From: Pirellulaceae bacterium
GTDB lineage: Bacteria > Planctomycetota > Planctomycetia > Pirellulales > Pirellulaceae
Length of the DNA stretch: 7,085 nt
Assembly (NCBI GenBank): GCA_030744095.1
Contig: JASLRF010000354.1
Coordinates: forward strand, 1-7,085
Reading direction: 5' to 3'
Shown: positions 7,048-7,085 of the stretch, piece after piece
Layout of the letters: the number at the start of each line of letters is the position of its first letter
How positions within the stretch are numbered: the first letter of the stretch is position 1
Made by a program: the position numbers and the translations under genes
Notes under the pieces: model-generated
What the model saw: only the letters and a program-made list of their open reading frames with translations
What the model was told of the DNA's origin: nothing
Databases searched by the model: none

Positions 7048-7085
7048 GATGTACTTCTTCGTTGATTGGTGAAATTAGGCATGAC
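7044..7085 (-). other. Possible 3' tail of an upstream gene, overlapping the relic's start by ATGA
   Basis: Reading in from the right edge on the minus strand, one frame is open for 13 codons (VMPNFTNQRRSTS) and ends at TGA (7046-7044), which overlaps the relic's ATG (7047-7045) as ATGA. This four-base overlap is typical of tightly packed operons, so an upstream co-directional gene could end here. With so few codons it may equally be non-coding leader. A second frame is also open across this edge but runs into the relic, which makes it less likely to be real. Confidence 0.2.

Noticed and set aside
1..7085. A new defence or phage-related system
   Set aside because: No nuclease, helicase, reverse transcriptase, toxin-antitoxin or integrase motif appears in any supported gene; contents are metabolic and transport functions.

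Overview
The window reads as a piece of a planctomycete-type genome, probably Pirellulales/Rhodopirellula-like. This rests on a mid-50s G+C impression by eye, exported carbohydrate esterases, a relic of a sialate O-acetylesterase (a family abundant in that group), a lyase-type NHL propeller, and a GTAG-headed palindromic repeat that I recall as common between planctomycete genes. The assignment is inference; no rRNA or marker gene is present. Every gene I can support lies on the minus strand, so the window is best read from right to left.

From right to left: (1) 7047-6867 is a two-ended relic of a sialate O-acetylesterase. It keeps the signal peptide plus the first mature residues, and the last ~24 residues with the native stop; roughly the whole catalytic middle is gone and the join is out of frame. 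(2) 6866-5502 is a 12-TM major facilitator transporter whose only upstream in-frame start is a TTG directly abutting the relic's TAG stop. (3) 5481-2023, 20 bp further on, is a 1152-residue protein that I assign to the PPi-dependent phosphoenolpyruvate carboxykinase family, on the basis of PEPCK-superfamily motifs in the right order. Genes 2 and 3, and originally 1, look like one transcription unit.

A 300-bp gap (1723-2022) follows. It holds a REP-like inverted pair of GTAG-headed palindromes nested inside a further 9-bp inverted repeat. (4) 1722-814 is a secreted alpha/beta-hydrolase esterase of the acetyl-xylan/feruloyl esterase type with an intact Ser-Asp-His triad. (5) After a 71-bp gap, 742 to the left edge is a peptidyl-alpha-hydroxyglycine alpha-amidating lyase (PAL)-like beta-propeller, cut by the window edge.

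Together this looks like a carbon-metabolism neighbourhood: removal of acyl groups from carbohydrates outside the cell (esterase; lost acetylesterase), uptake through the MFS carrier, and the PEP/oxaloacetate node run on pyrophosphate. That link is inference from position and family only. No CRISPR array, tRNA, rRNA, insertion sequence or defence system is visible. The items most worth a second look are the deletion relic, the REP doublet, and the MFS-PEPCK pairing.
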